Source: Maylandia zebra
Lineage: Eukaryota; Chordata; Actinopteri; Cichliformes; Cichlidae
DNA length: 64,000 bases
Direction of reading: 5' to 3'
Assembly (NCBI RefSeq): GCF_041146795.1
Contig: NC_135185.1
Span: 6,931,529 to 6,995,528 of the forward strand
Made by a program: the position numbers and the translations under genes. Each line of letters begins with the position of its first letter. Positions within the stretch are counted from its first letter, which is position 1. Positions 46,601 through 57,516 of the stretch are shown piece after piece. The notes beneath the pieces were generated by a model that worked only from the letters and a program-made list of their open reading frames with translations, was not told the origin of the DNA and made no database searches.

Positions 46601-49600
46601 GACCGAGGAGGGGTTAGGCATCGAGTATGACGAGGATGTGGTGTGCGATGTTTGCCAGTCACCTGACGGGGAGGACAACAACGAGATGGTGTTCTGTGAC
46701 AAGTGCAACATCTGCGTTCACCAGGTCAGCCGTCATCTCCCTTTAAAATGAGAAAAAAACACAGCAGACAGAGGACAAATCTGTCATAATTCCCACAGAA
46801 TATTGTTCTAAATCTGTTAATGTGCGATATGAAGTCAAATCTGTTTTCTTTTGTCAGTTTTAAACTTTTCCCTGTCTAGTAAAAATATATGAAGTCACTC
46901 CCATTGAATAAACTGGCTGCGTATTGCTAACGTCAACAGTTATTTAACTTTTTGTACATGAAAGGACTCAAAATAAAATTCTTCCCGTTTTAATGTTTCC
47001 TGTAGGGGAAAAAGATGGATTTTGTTAACTTGTTCAAAGAAAAAAGAAAGTTGCAAGATTTTAGAGATTCGTCTCACTGAGGCAAAAAAAGCGACTTGTC
47101 TTACATTTTCGGTTTGCTTTTCATGTGACACACCTACTTCCTGTCTGCGCCGTCATTTCTGCTTGCTTTCTGGAAACTGAGCCACTGTTTGGGTTTCTTT
47201 TCAGGCGTGTTACGGCATCCAGAAAGTCCCTAAGGGCAGCTGGTTGTGTCGGATCTGTGCCCTCGGCATCCTGCCAAAGTGCCAGTTGTGTCCCAAAAAG
47301 GGCGGAGCCATGAAGCCCACCCGAAGTGGAACTAAGTGGGTCCACGTCAGCTGTGCCTTGTGGATTCCAGAGGTGAAGATCAGTCATAATTTCTGTTTTT
47401 TAATCAAATGGTCATTGTGGGACTCTAGTAGCCTCTACTCTTCTTCTGATTGGCTGCTCCTGACAGCTGCTTGTCTTGTTAAGAGTCGTAGGTTTTGATC
47501 CCACTTGTTTAAAATGTTGGTAACCATTTTGACACACATGGCAGTGACACTGTGTCTAAGACCACTCTGCATGTACTTGCATTTGTCAACACCATGTGCG
47601 CTGACATTTGAGCAACTCGTGTCCTCTTTGTGTGTTAAACCCTCTGTGCAGGTGAGCATTGGGAATCCAGAGAAGATGGAGCCGATCACCAATGTGTCCC
47701 ATATTCCCAGCAACAGATGGGCTCTGATCTGCTGCCTCTGCAAAGAGAAGACTGGCGCATGCATTCAGGTTATTAACAATCCACGGTTCATTTAATGTGA
47801 AAAGCTCATCCAGCACGTGTCAGTAACTCAGACTACGGGAGGAGATTTCCACAGTGTGGGCATTATTGATCCACACCGGGTGAAAGGATGCATCAGTGTT
47901 CTTCAGTTTACATGTACTGGAAATCAAGGCAGTGACTTCACACCTCAGCAGGGTGGAGGCTTAAAGGCACAGCAGATCACCCAGCAGTGAAATGTTTTAG
48001 TGTGTGGTTTTAGATTTTGTGTTAAACATGTTAAATTCACAATAGTAACAACATAAAAGTAAGGCAGGAAGACAATTTGACACACAGCAGATCTGGACTG
48101 AGTGATATGGAGAAAGAAATGATCTCTGTGTATATTTAGGCTGAATGTTGGTGCATGATATATGTGTTGGTAGTGTGAGATATCAGCGCTGTGTGGATGG
48201 GCATCCGCCCTAAAAACTGTGCCAAATCAAATATGCGAATCCACCCGCTGCGGCAACCCTGTAGGAAATACGAGGGCAGCTGAAAGTACATCACACTGAG
48301 ATGGCACAATCATCAAAATTCTTTCTGATACAATTTTCAGAAACCTTAGTGATGTCATTCATAACATTTTGATATATTTGACTGTTTTCACTTCTTATTA
48401 AGCTGAAGGTACTTCTGTTTGTTTGAAGTGGGTTTGTATGAGAGCCTGAGTCACAGCAAGTAGAGGGCTGGAGTGTTACTTTGGTATTTGATTGGTTTAT
48501 TTTGATCAATTAAATACCTGTATGTTGTTTTTGCTGCCCCCAAATGGCAAAACACAGAATTGCAGGTTTAAAGAATAACTAGAGAAGAAATTTGATGTTT
48601 CTGATGCTAGAGATTCTTTTTGGTTTGTGTCTCAGGCTGTGCTTTGGTGAATTTGACATCTTTGACAGCATTTCAGTTTTGGCATTTTTAAGTAATAAGT
48701 TTTTTTTGTTGTTGTTGTTGTTTTATTTAATTATATATTATATTTCCTGTAGGAATGGGGGACAAAAAAACTAATTTTAGTAAACATTTTTCTGTTTGTT
48801 TCTTTAGTGTTCAGCAAAAAATTGCCGGACTTCCTTCCACGTGACGTGCGGCCTCCACGCCAACCTTGAAATGAACACTATCCTCACAGATGACGATGAG
48901 GTCAAGTTCAAGTCTTACTGCCCCAAACATTCTGGGCTTGAGGGTGACGAGTCCAGGGACCGCGACTCGGGTGACGAGGAGAAGGAGAGTGCCAGAGACA
49001 AGAAGGGCAGGAGGAGAGTGAAGCTGTTAGAGGAGGAAGATGCTGCCTCCCCCTCTTCATCTTCCTGTGTGGCCCCTCAGCTCATCGATAGAGCACTGAC
49101 CAACCCAGAGGCACTCAGCAAGGAAGAGAAGAGAGTCAACCTCCGCAAACTGAAGCTGCAAGAGATGGAGGAAGAGTTCTACCAGTTTGTAGACGTGGAG
49201 GAGGTAACTAGTAACTTGAAGCTGGTGCCTGAGGTGGTGGACTTTCTCTATCAGTACTGGAAACTGAAACGCAAAGCCAACTTCAACCAGCCGCTTCTCA
49301 CGCCCAAAAAAGACGAAGAGGAGAGCCTGGCACGGCGCGAGCAAGAGGTGCTGCTGCGCCGCCTGCAGCTCTTCACACACCTCCGACAAGATCTGGAGCG
49401 GGTAGGTTTTGACTCCACCTGCAGCAGGACTCACAGGCGCAAAGACAACAGCGGAGGCAAGAAGAGAAATGTTATGAAGAGCAGGGGATGACGAGAGAAA
49501 CGCTTAAATGCAGTTCAATAAATTCTCAGTGCAACATAAAAGTCTGCTGCTTATAGAGGAGAGGAGGGCTGCTGGTCATTTATTTATTTAAAAACCAAAA

Positions 49601-52600
49601 CAAACAGGCTTGATAAAGTCCACAGAGGGCCTTTCATTAGTACAGCAGACATAACTGCTTGTATAGGTACATTTATTCTACCATAACCATCTTTTAAAAG
49701 CTGGACAAAACTCTTCTAAGATGACTGATGTTATATAGAATGGACCTTTGGCACTGTGAGCCAGCTCTGTGGTAAAAAACATGGAACAACAATCTTTACC
49801 ATGCGCTGCATGAAACTACACGATCACTAGCGGTTTATAATGCTTCTTCAATATCTAATCAGCAGGTTTGCCTACTGACTGTGATCCACAGTATTGCTGT
49901 ATGAGGCTTTAAATGAAAAAATGTGCTCTCGGTGCTGAGTTTGGTTGTGAGAGCTGCCATCTTTACCACATTTGGTGGTGAAATATTCCAGCCCTAAATC
50001 GACCTTCTGCAGGTCTCCAAACATTGAAGCATTAATTTTTAGAAAACCAAATACAATCACTAAGCTGATGGATGTAATTATCCTGCTGTATTTCAAATCC
50101 AGCCTGACAGAGTAAGTCACACTAAAGAGTAAAAACAAACAGTTCAAGTGTCATGACTTAAAATAGTTTATCTTCAGTTGCTCTGCTGATATCTGTCCTC
50201 TTATATTTTCTGAACACAGCAGGCTAAATCCTTCTCACCCTCTTGCCCTCTGCTGTTGAGACGTTTGGACTGGCTAGTGTTACATTAGCCCAGCCAGTAG
50301 TGCTGAGCCTAAAAACTGTCCTGGTAGACACACACAAGCTAGTTGCTGTTTGACCTTGAAACAAAGACAAGTTTAAGTGAGACATTCAAGAAGTTTATGC
50401 TCTCTGTGGGCCAGGTGAGGCCCAGGTGAGACATTAGTACTTTTCTGCAGGGGTACTCAGTTGTGTCAGGGAAAGGAAAGCTGGTTATGGCTCCAGTGTT
50501 TATATTGACAGTCTGTCTGGTTAGTTAGCTGTGTGCTGTGAGGTTGATCCCAGATTACATTATCACAAACACAAAACATCTGGTTCAACACATCTTAGGT
50601 TACGTTACAAATACCAGAGTCTCTGTTACAGAGTGCTGTGGATGAGTCACTCTGTCGGGAAACCTGTTTACACAAACGACCAGGTTGACGTCTCCATAAA
50701 GTATATTTAACTGGTTAATCCCATCATTCTAAAACGGATTAAAAATATATTTTGTGTTACTATCACATAACTTGACTGAACTTGGTCAAGTTTCCTGTTT
50801 TTGTTTTCCTCTTCTTCTGTAATTGTGAAATCTTATCCAGGTTTCTGAAATTGGGATATCAGGTTTGTTTGTAGAAATGCAGAAATGAGGCACTTGCTCA
50901 CGACAATTAAGTCAGCAGAAGTGAAAAGACAGCACGAGCCATAGTTGTTGTAGGATGCAATCTGATAAAAGCGTGACTAAAGAAGCTGCTAATGCTCCAC
51001 AGGTTCGTAACCTGACCTACATGGTGACTCGGAGAGAGAAGATGAAGCGGTCGTTGTGGAAAGTCCAGGAGCAGATCTTCCAGCACCAGGTCCGATTGCT
51101 TGACCACGAGCTGCTCAGCGGTGAGTCCATGAGATGAACAAACTGTTAACAGGTTTGCATGTGGTAGCTTCCACATGAACTTTGCATTCATGTTAGTAAA
51201 CCTAGCTAGTAGACGGTGTGTCCCATCAGCTTTCTCAGGTCTGCAGGTGAGAAAGCTGCACGTTACAAACTGCAACCGCCTGCAGTTCGTAACGTGTTGA
51301 GATATTTTGTATTGAATTATAAAAGTGTGTTTCTGCACACACGACTTCTGATGTGGGGTTTGGTCATTTCTGTATATTTGCACCCAGCAACTATTTGCTG
51401 AGCTGATTGAAAGGCCATCAGTAGGCGACGTGTTACAGGCTACGTCAAGTAGATCTTTCTGGATTTCCTTGATGGCGTCGCTGATCGCACGTGGAAACTT
51501 TGGCGAGAGAAGAGCAGAAATTAGGATGTGACTTGCACACAGGTCATGTTCCTCATCCTATTCCCAGGTCTGATTCGTGCTCAGTAATAAGTCAGCACAA
51601 TGTTAAAGCTACTTCCTGTATCAAAAGACTACAAATGTTTGCTACATACTAAAAAAATTGAACTGGTGCTCACAGCAAAGCCCTGCGTTCTGCTGTTGGC
51701 CTTTACCTGAGGATAGAAATATTAGAAAAAGCAACTAATTTGGCTGGTTGATAATTACAGATAGTTACCTCTCATGTTTTAATAAACCTGTATGTTTTTT
51801 GTGTGTTTCAGGCGATCCTTCAGCAAAGGATCTGGAAAAGCTGTTCTCTCTGGGCTGGTTATCGTCTCAGGGCTCCCAGTCTAGCTCTTCCTGGAGCCCC
51901 TCTGGACTGAAGACCAAACGAAAGGAAAAAAGGAAAAGCAGCGAGAGAAAAAGCCTGCCCAACTCACCGCACACTCAAAAGAAAGACAATCTGAGCAAGG
52001 CATCGGAGACGAGAGATAGCAAAAGTTCCCAGATCAAAGAGGCCGCAGCCATGGAGGCCAGAATCCAACACATCAGCCAGGAGACACCGTTTAAAAAACT
52101 CCCAAAGCCAGAGGTCATTCAGGAACCAGCCGTCGGCAAACTGCCCAAGCATGAGAGCCGGAAAGGCCCGAGAAGGGAGGCTGCGGAGCCCGAACTGGAA
52201 GCGAGACGAAAACGGGATATTGAGCATGAGCAGGAGGAGAAGAGGAGGAAAAAGGGGAATGATTCCACAGAAAGCTTCACCAGTCAGGGGAAGAACAGGT
52301 TTGGGTCAAAGCATCTGGAGAAAACGGTGTCCATCAGACTGGTAGACATCAGAAACTCTGACTCAGACAACTACTTCATAGATGAAGGGATCAAAAGAAG
52401 CCCGGTCTCTCCGGATGTGACGAGCAACACTAAATGTAACAAAGCCAGCACGGTGTCAGACACCGCTCCCAGCGCCAAGACCAACGGCTGGCTGAGGAGA
52501 GCCTCGGCCGACAGCTCCCACGCATCTAACGGTCCCGAGGCTGCACAGCTGAGAAGCTGGGGGAAGTTCAGGATCCCAAAGAGGAGCGAGAAACCCGCAA

Positions 52601-52857
52601 GTATAACGGAGCAAAAGCAGGCGGAGCTACACAAGCCCCTGCTCAGGCCACTGACCAACACGCCCAAGCCGTCGTACCCCAGGACCCGACTGCGCACGGG
52701 GACGGAAAACGAGGACTACACGTCTGACTCCAAGGCGGGCGACGGCGAGCTGGAGCCCTGCCTGAAACGATGCCACTCACACCAGCTGAGAGGCGACTCG
52801 TCACTCAGCCGCCGCTACGTCTCTGACATCATTCGCCGGGGCGTCCTGGCGTCCTGA
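40660..52857 (+). CDS. jade1: Jade family PHD finger protein 1
   Basis: Scaffold of the HBO1/KAT7 histone acetyltransferase complex with ING4/5 and MEAF6; directs H4 acetylation and reads H3 tails in the nucleus. Exons 40660-40708, 41723-41790, 42473-42630, 45433-45617, 46513-46724, 47205-47372, 47652-47768, 48808-49401, 51003-51120 and 51812-52857 join in frame to 904 residues (human long form 842). Start [16 protein letters not shown] is family-typical. The Enhancer-of-polycomb-like part spans about 40-190 ([38 protein letters not shown]). PHD1 begins at about 198 ([21 protein letters not shown]), then [22 protein letters not shown] and the extended PHD to about 365 ([22 protein letters not shown]). 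A conserved helical block [23 protein letters not shown] and [17 protein letters not shown] follow. The last exon is Lys/Ser-rich and ends RRGVLAS. jade1 rather than jade2/3 rests on N-terminal sequence and larp1b-pgrmc2 synteny. Confidence 0.93.
42722..43190. mobile_element. Non-autonomous DNA transposon copy B (in jade1 intron 3)
   Basis: About 470 bp. Left side GGCTCGACTGGCCTTGGTTTT and right side, on the opposite strand, CTTGACTCGACTCGGTTTCAG are imperfect inverted repeats. The internal order of blocks matches copy A at 17085-17400. No open frame. Confidence 0.65.
43875..45380 (+). mobile_element. 5'-truncated L2-clade LINE in jade1 intron 3
   Basis: Non-LTR retrotransposon remnant in the same orientation as jade1. 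The reverse-transcriptase frame is open from about 43885 to the stop at 45226 (largest methionine/alternative-start frame 44069-45226, 385 codons). It has [65 protein letters not shown] and catalytic FADDIQIY, then the L2-type C-terminal domain ([33 protein letters not shown]). The endonuclease and ORF1 are absent. The 3' end is AATAAACTTGACTTGACTTGACTTGAC, the short pentamer tail of L2 elements. It ends only 52 bp before jade1 exon 4 (45433). Confidence 0.93.
49402..49522 (+). terminator. jade1: Candidate intronic polyadenylation exon extension of jade1 (short isoform)
   Basis: If the donor at 49402 is not used, the frame continues 29 codons after ..HLRQDLER ([20 protein letters not shown]..) to TGA at 49489-49491. 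AATAAA follows at 49517-49522, 26 bp after the stop. The predicted product is 546 residues, keeps both PHD modules and lacks the long C-terminal part. Human JADE1 has a short isoform ending at the same boundary. Confidence 0.55.
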
Positions 52858-53702
52858 TGACGGAACAACTCTTAGAAATTAAGCTGCACTGTGTTGTTCG
52901 GAGAAGAACGACAGCCGCTCTTTGTACCTTTATTTTTCTCTAAATCCTAAACAAAACAAATAAGGCTAGAGTAAAAACAGAGCTGATATTTATTTTTTAT
53001 TTGTAACATATGTAAAACTGGGAAATATTTTATTTTATTTTGTGCTAGTTTTTTTCCTTTCCTCAGAATAGAAAGATGTCAAGTTGCCACTTAATCGCTC
53101 GCTCAGATATAAACAAGCAATAGCATCAAAGTTGGGATTGTTGCTTGGGACCATAAGCTTGCTATGTCTTTTCTTTTCGTCTCTAGTATTAAACTCGGCC
53201 ATGAGTCAGTTGCACTTAGTGGAAGAATCAGAAGCAGGTAATCCTCAGTCATACTGTCAGTGATCAGGACTGCATAGGCCTTCTTTTTAATTAATCAGGC
53301 TTCATCGGACCTCGACCGCTTCAAAGAGGAGGTCAAACTGCCCTTTTAACGCTGTTTAAACGGAGTACTTCTTCAGTCTGTGGTTGTCCTACGCGATGAC
53401 GCCGGGTGGGGGTGGGTGGGTTGGCAAACTGAAACAGGAATTCAGAATGTTTTACTCGTCATCAGCACTTAAGTGTAATTTGAACTGCGATCGTATCCAT
53501 CATGTGCCTAACTTTTATTTGAAGCGTTTGCACTACGAGAGGACGGCACAGGTGTGAGTAGAGTTATTTTTACACTGAATAATTAAAACAAACAAAAAAA
53601 GAAAGCGTTTTGTACCCTTGGCCGCTGCTGTACTACTGTTATGCAAAATATTATTTTTTTGTTGTTGTCTTAAAGAGGAATAAAAACTCTGCTGGACTGA
53701 AA
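52858..53702 (+). terminator. jade1: jade1 3'UTR and distal poly(A) signal
   Basis: AT-rich 3'UTR after the TGA. AATAAA at 53679-53684 is followed by the TGGTTTCTGTGTCTC tract, a plausible downstream element, giving a 3'UTR of about 0.85 kb. Confidence 0.65.
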
Positions 53703-54680
53703 AATGGTTTCTGTGTCTCATTGATGAGTTGTAGAGATACAGTAACTCAGTCATTCAAGGTATATGTTAAAATGCTCTCATCTTGAAGATCTCCTTATAA
53801 AAAAAATACATTAACTTTTTTCCTGGTGTGAGTAGTTGGTTCATGTGTGAGGACCTGCGTGCATGTCTGACTCCATGAGGGCCTGTTGCCCTGCAGAGGG
53901 ACTTCTACTCGCTTTGCAGCTTGACTGAGAACATCAGGAGTGCCAGGTCCACCTATGGGTGCCCTGAATGCAGGTTACAGGTGTGGAAGAGTCTGTAGAC
54001 ACTGGCAAATGTTAGGCCGCCTTCAAACGTCCTCCAGTGTGACTGGTCAGAGCTGGTTTTAGGAGGATGTCCTTGTAGGAGGATGTCCTTGTAGGGTCAC
54101 ACAGAACCCTGTGTGGTACAGCTCAGACTCTACAGGTCTCAGCATGTTAAATGTTAAAGCTTATGACAATACCATTAAAGACTGAGGGCTGCTGAGCTTT
54201 ATGTTTGCAAAGCTGCATCTAACACACCACGAGACTTCTGGAACAACGTCCCCTGAACAGGTGACCAAAGAGATGTTCGGTAATGAGTCAGCGCCACGTT
54301 TGGTGAAAACCAATCACATCCACATCAGCACAAACACGTCATGATGGCTGTTGAGGGAGAGGTGACGATTAGGATCTTAGAGCTGTGCGTAACCTCAGTG
54401 AACTGAAGCAAGAAGAGTGGGACAAAAATTCCCCCACAATGATGTAAGAAACTGACAAAGTCACTGAAAAACATTATGTCAAGTTATCGCTGCTAAAGGT
54501 GCTTCATAAGTTTCAAAGTGACAAACAGCTGATTTCAAAGAGAGGCATCAAAGGCATCTCATCTTCATTTTGGTGGAGGGAGAAAACTAAGCCAGTAATC
54601 AGATTACTTCTCATCTCTTGGTCCACAGACTACAGTGGAGTTCAGTGTGGTTCTGTGAATGAAGGTCAACATGGTCCATG
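53703..54680. other. jade1-nsd2 gap, no gene seen
   Basis: No domain-bearing frame. It contains a short tandem duplication of AGGAGGATGTCCTTGT at 54061-54095. Transcription of jade1 and nsd2 converges on this gap. Confidence 0.5.
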
Positions 54681-54993
54681 TAAGGCAAGGCAAGGCAAGG
54701 CAAATTTATTTGTATAGCACAATTCAACAACAAGGTGATTCAAAGTGCTTTACAGAGACATTAGAAACAAAAACAAATAAAAAGCATGATTTAAAATTTA
54801 TTAAAACAAGCAAACAAACAAACTAACTAAACACGCACATTTCACACCTGTTCGCGTGATCTGAACCCTTATCGTAAGGGGAGCTACCAGTCCTTCTGTG
54901 GACGAGCTACTTTCTATTTTAAATTCCCTGAATTTAAAATACTCTCTAGACCCAGTCTAGACCCAGCTGGGGAGCTACCCAGAGCTCTAAACC

Positions 54994-55027
54994 CACTTAA
55001 CAAACAAACAAACAAACAAACAAACAA
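54994..55027 (+). repeat. (CAAA)n microsatellite inside the L2 3' region
   Basis: Seven or more CAAA units just before the tandem duplication. Confidence 0.85.
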
Positions 55028-55200
55028 AACAGTATATAAAATCAAAACAGATAAAATCAGAACAGTAGATAAAATCAGTAGTTAATGTAAGTTTTGAAAT
55101 TTAAGCTTATCAAACAAACAAAACAGTATATAAAATCAAAACAGATAAAATCAGAAATAGATAAGATCAGTAGTTAGTGTAAGTTTTGAAATTTAAGCTT
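55021..55200. repeat. Tandem duplication, about 90-bp unit, in the L2 3'UTR
   Basis: Two near-identical units: 55021-55110 and 55111-55200. Each runs from CAAACAAAACAGTATATAAAATC to GTAAGTTTTGAAATTTAAGCTT, with a few substitutions. Confidence 0.85.
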
Positions 55201-57331
55201 AAAAGTGTGGATTTGGTGCTTTATTCAAATGCAGCTGAGAACAGGTGAGTCTTCAACCTGGATTTAAATAAACTGAGTGTTTCAGCTGATCTGAGGCTTT
55301 CTGGGAGTTTGTTCCAGATATAAGGAGCATAAAAGCTGAATGCAGCTTCTCCGTGTCTGGTTCTGACTCTGGGAACTGATAAAAGACCGGATCCAGATGA
55401 CCTGAGGGATCTGGAAGGTTCATACTGGGTCAGGAGGTCACTGATGTATTTTGGTCCTAAACCATTCAGAGCTTTATAGGCCAGCATCAGAACTTTAAAG
55501 TCTATCCTCTGACGGACAGGCAGCCAGTGTAAGGACCTCAGAGCTGGACTGATGTGGTCCACTTTTTTGGTCTTAGTGAGGACTCGAGCAGCAGAGTTCT
55601 GAATGAGCTGTAGTTGTCTGACTGATTTTTTAGGTAGACCTGTAAAGATGCTGTTACAGTAATCAAGCCTACTAAAAATGAATGCATGGACTAGTTTTTC
55701 CAGGTCCTGTTGAGACATCAGATCTTTTATCCTTGATATATTCTTGAGGTGATAGTAAGCTGACTTTGTTATTGTCTTAATGTGTTTTTCTAAGTTTAAG
55801 TCTGCATCCATCACTACACCCAAATTTCTCGCCTGGTTTGTGGTTTTTAGATGTATAGATTGAAGTTCTCTGGTGACCTGTAATCGTTTTTCTTTGGCAC
55901 CAAAGACTATTACTTCAGTTTTGTTTTTGTTTAGTTGGAGAAAATTGTGGCACAACCAGTCATTAATTTCCTCGATGCATTTACCAAGAGCCTGTACAGG
56001 GCCTCGGTCTCCTGGTGACATTGTGATATATATTTGTGTGTCATCTGCATAGCTATGATAGTTTATTTTGTTGTTCTTTATAATCTGTGCCAGTGGGAGC
56101 ATGTAAATGTTAAACAGAAGGGGTCCCAAGATGGAACCTTGGGGAACTCCACATGTGATACTTGTCTGCTCAGATGTGAAGTTACCTATTGATACAAAGT
56201 ATTTCCTGTTTTCTACGTATGTTTTGAACCAGTTTAGTACAGTTCCTGAAAGACCTGTCCAGTTCTCCAGTCGTTTGAGTAATATGTTGTGGTCAACTGT
56301 ATCAAATGCTGCACTGAGATCCAGTAAAACTAGGACTGACATTTTTCCACTGTCTGTATTCAGACATATGTCATTGAACACTTTGGTCAGAGCGGTTTCA
56401 GTGCTGTGGTTCTGTCTAAAACCTGACTGGAAGGCATCGTAGCAATTATTCTGTTTTAAGAAGTAATTGAGCTGTTGAGAAACTGCTTTTTCAATGATCT
56501 TACTTAAAAATGGGAGATTTGAGATCGGCCTGTAGTTTTTCATTTGTGTCTTGTCAAGATTGTCCTTTTTCAGTATAGGTTTGATTACAGCAGTTTTTAG
56601 TGATTCTGGAAACACATCTGATAATAAAGAAAAGTTGACGATCTGTAACAGGTCTGACTCTAAAGTCTTTGAGACCTTTTTGAAAAAACGTGTTGGCAGG
56701 ACATCTAAACAGCAAGAGGAGGAGTTCAGTTGACCTAAGATGTCCTCCAGGTCATTGCTGTTAATCGGGTGAAACTGTTTGATGGTGTTTAAACAGTTTT
56801 TCGGTGGACACAGTACATATCCTGGATCTGCTGTTGATGTACCAACTGCTTGTCTAATCTTTTGGATTTTGTCTGTGAAGAATTTGGCAAAGTCATTGCA
56901 GGCCATGGTCGAATGAAGTTCAGCTGCCACTGACACAGGAGGGTTTGTTAGCCTGTCAACTGTAGAAAATAAGACCCGAGCATTATGGCTGTTTTTAGTG
57001 ATGATGTCAGAGAAGTAGGACCTTCTTGCACTCCTCAGTTGTAAATTATAATTGTGAAGTTTCTCTTTATAGATGTCATAATGAACCTGGAGGTTTGTTT
57101 TTCTCCATCTGCGCTCAGCTTTCCTACACTCTCTTTTTTCATTAGTCATCAGAGGCTTGTTAATGCAAATCATCTTGCAGCACTGGGATGTAGCATTGTA
57201 GTACCTGGATGTTGTAAAGATTCTTTTCTCCTCCTTGATTCACCTCGTTTCCTTTTCTCACCTTTGATTGGCTTTGGAGTTTGCCCTTAATCGCATTCAC
57301 CTGTCACATGTTACATAAGGACTGCACTTAC

Positions 57332-57516
57332 TCTTTTTACTCCCACATAGGGCGGCAGCTGAGAGTTAGCAGCCCACATGTGTCCTTTACAGCAACAGAT
57401 AGATGACTGTTCATTCACATTCTGACTGGATGAGCCCATGATGACCTCAAGATTCCTTTGAACCTCCTCGTTAACACTGGACACTGAGGAAATTTGACTC
57501 ATCGTCTCGTTGGCAG
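57332..57516 (-). other. Orphan exon-like open frame, function unknown
   Basis: On the minus strand a run of 13 T and TTAAG (acceptor-like) is followed by 185 nt with no stop, reading ..ANETMSQISSVSSVNEEVQRN.. to ..LPPYVGVKR, then a consensus donor GTAAGTGC. Read through, the frame ends 21 codons-equivalent or less downstream at 57311. It lies between the nsd2 poly(A) signal and the L2 5' end. I do not recognise the protein. It may be an exon of an unannotated transcript, part of an older repeat, or chance. Confidence 0.25.

Larger units (their letters stand above)
54682..57180 (-). mobile_element. 5'-truncated L2-clade LINE with open reverse-transcriptase frame
   Basis: Non-LTR retrotransposon on the minus strand. 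A 650-codon uninterrupted frame covers 57173-55221: linker region (RSARRSYFSDIITKNSHNARV), RT blocks [65 protein letters not shown] and catalytic YADDTQIY, then an L2-type tail domain ending THLFSAAFE. The N-terminal endonuclease is missing, as expected for 5' truncation. The 3' end (at 54682-54702 on the + strand) is the pentamer tail (TTGCC)n after AATAAATTTG. It differs in sequence and tail from the L2 at 43875, so it is a different subfamily. Lack of stops suggests a recent insertion. Confidence 0.93.

Noticed and set aside
49057-49434. 125-codon antisense frame
   Set aside because: Shadow of the long jade1 exon at 48808-49401 on the opposite strand.
50907-51383. 158-codon minus-strand frame
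   Set aside because: Covers the jade1 exon at 51003-51120 in antisense and has no domain or splice support.
54682-54702. Short regular GGCAA repeats as a CRISPR or satellite
   Set aside because: It is the pentamer 3' tail of the minus-strand L2 element; no spacers.
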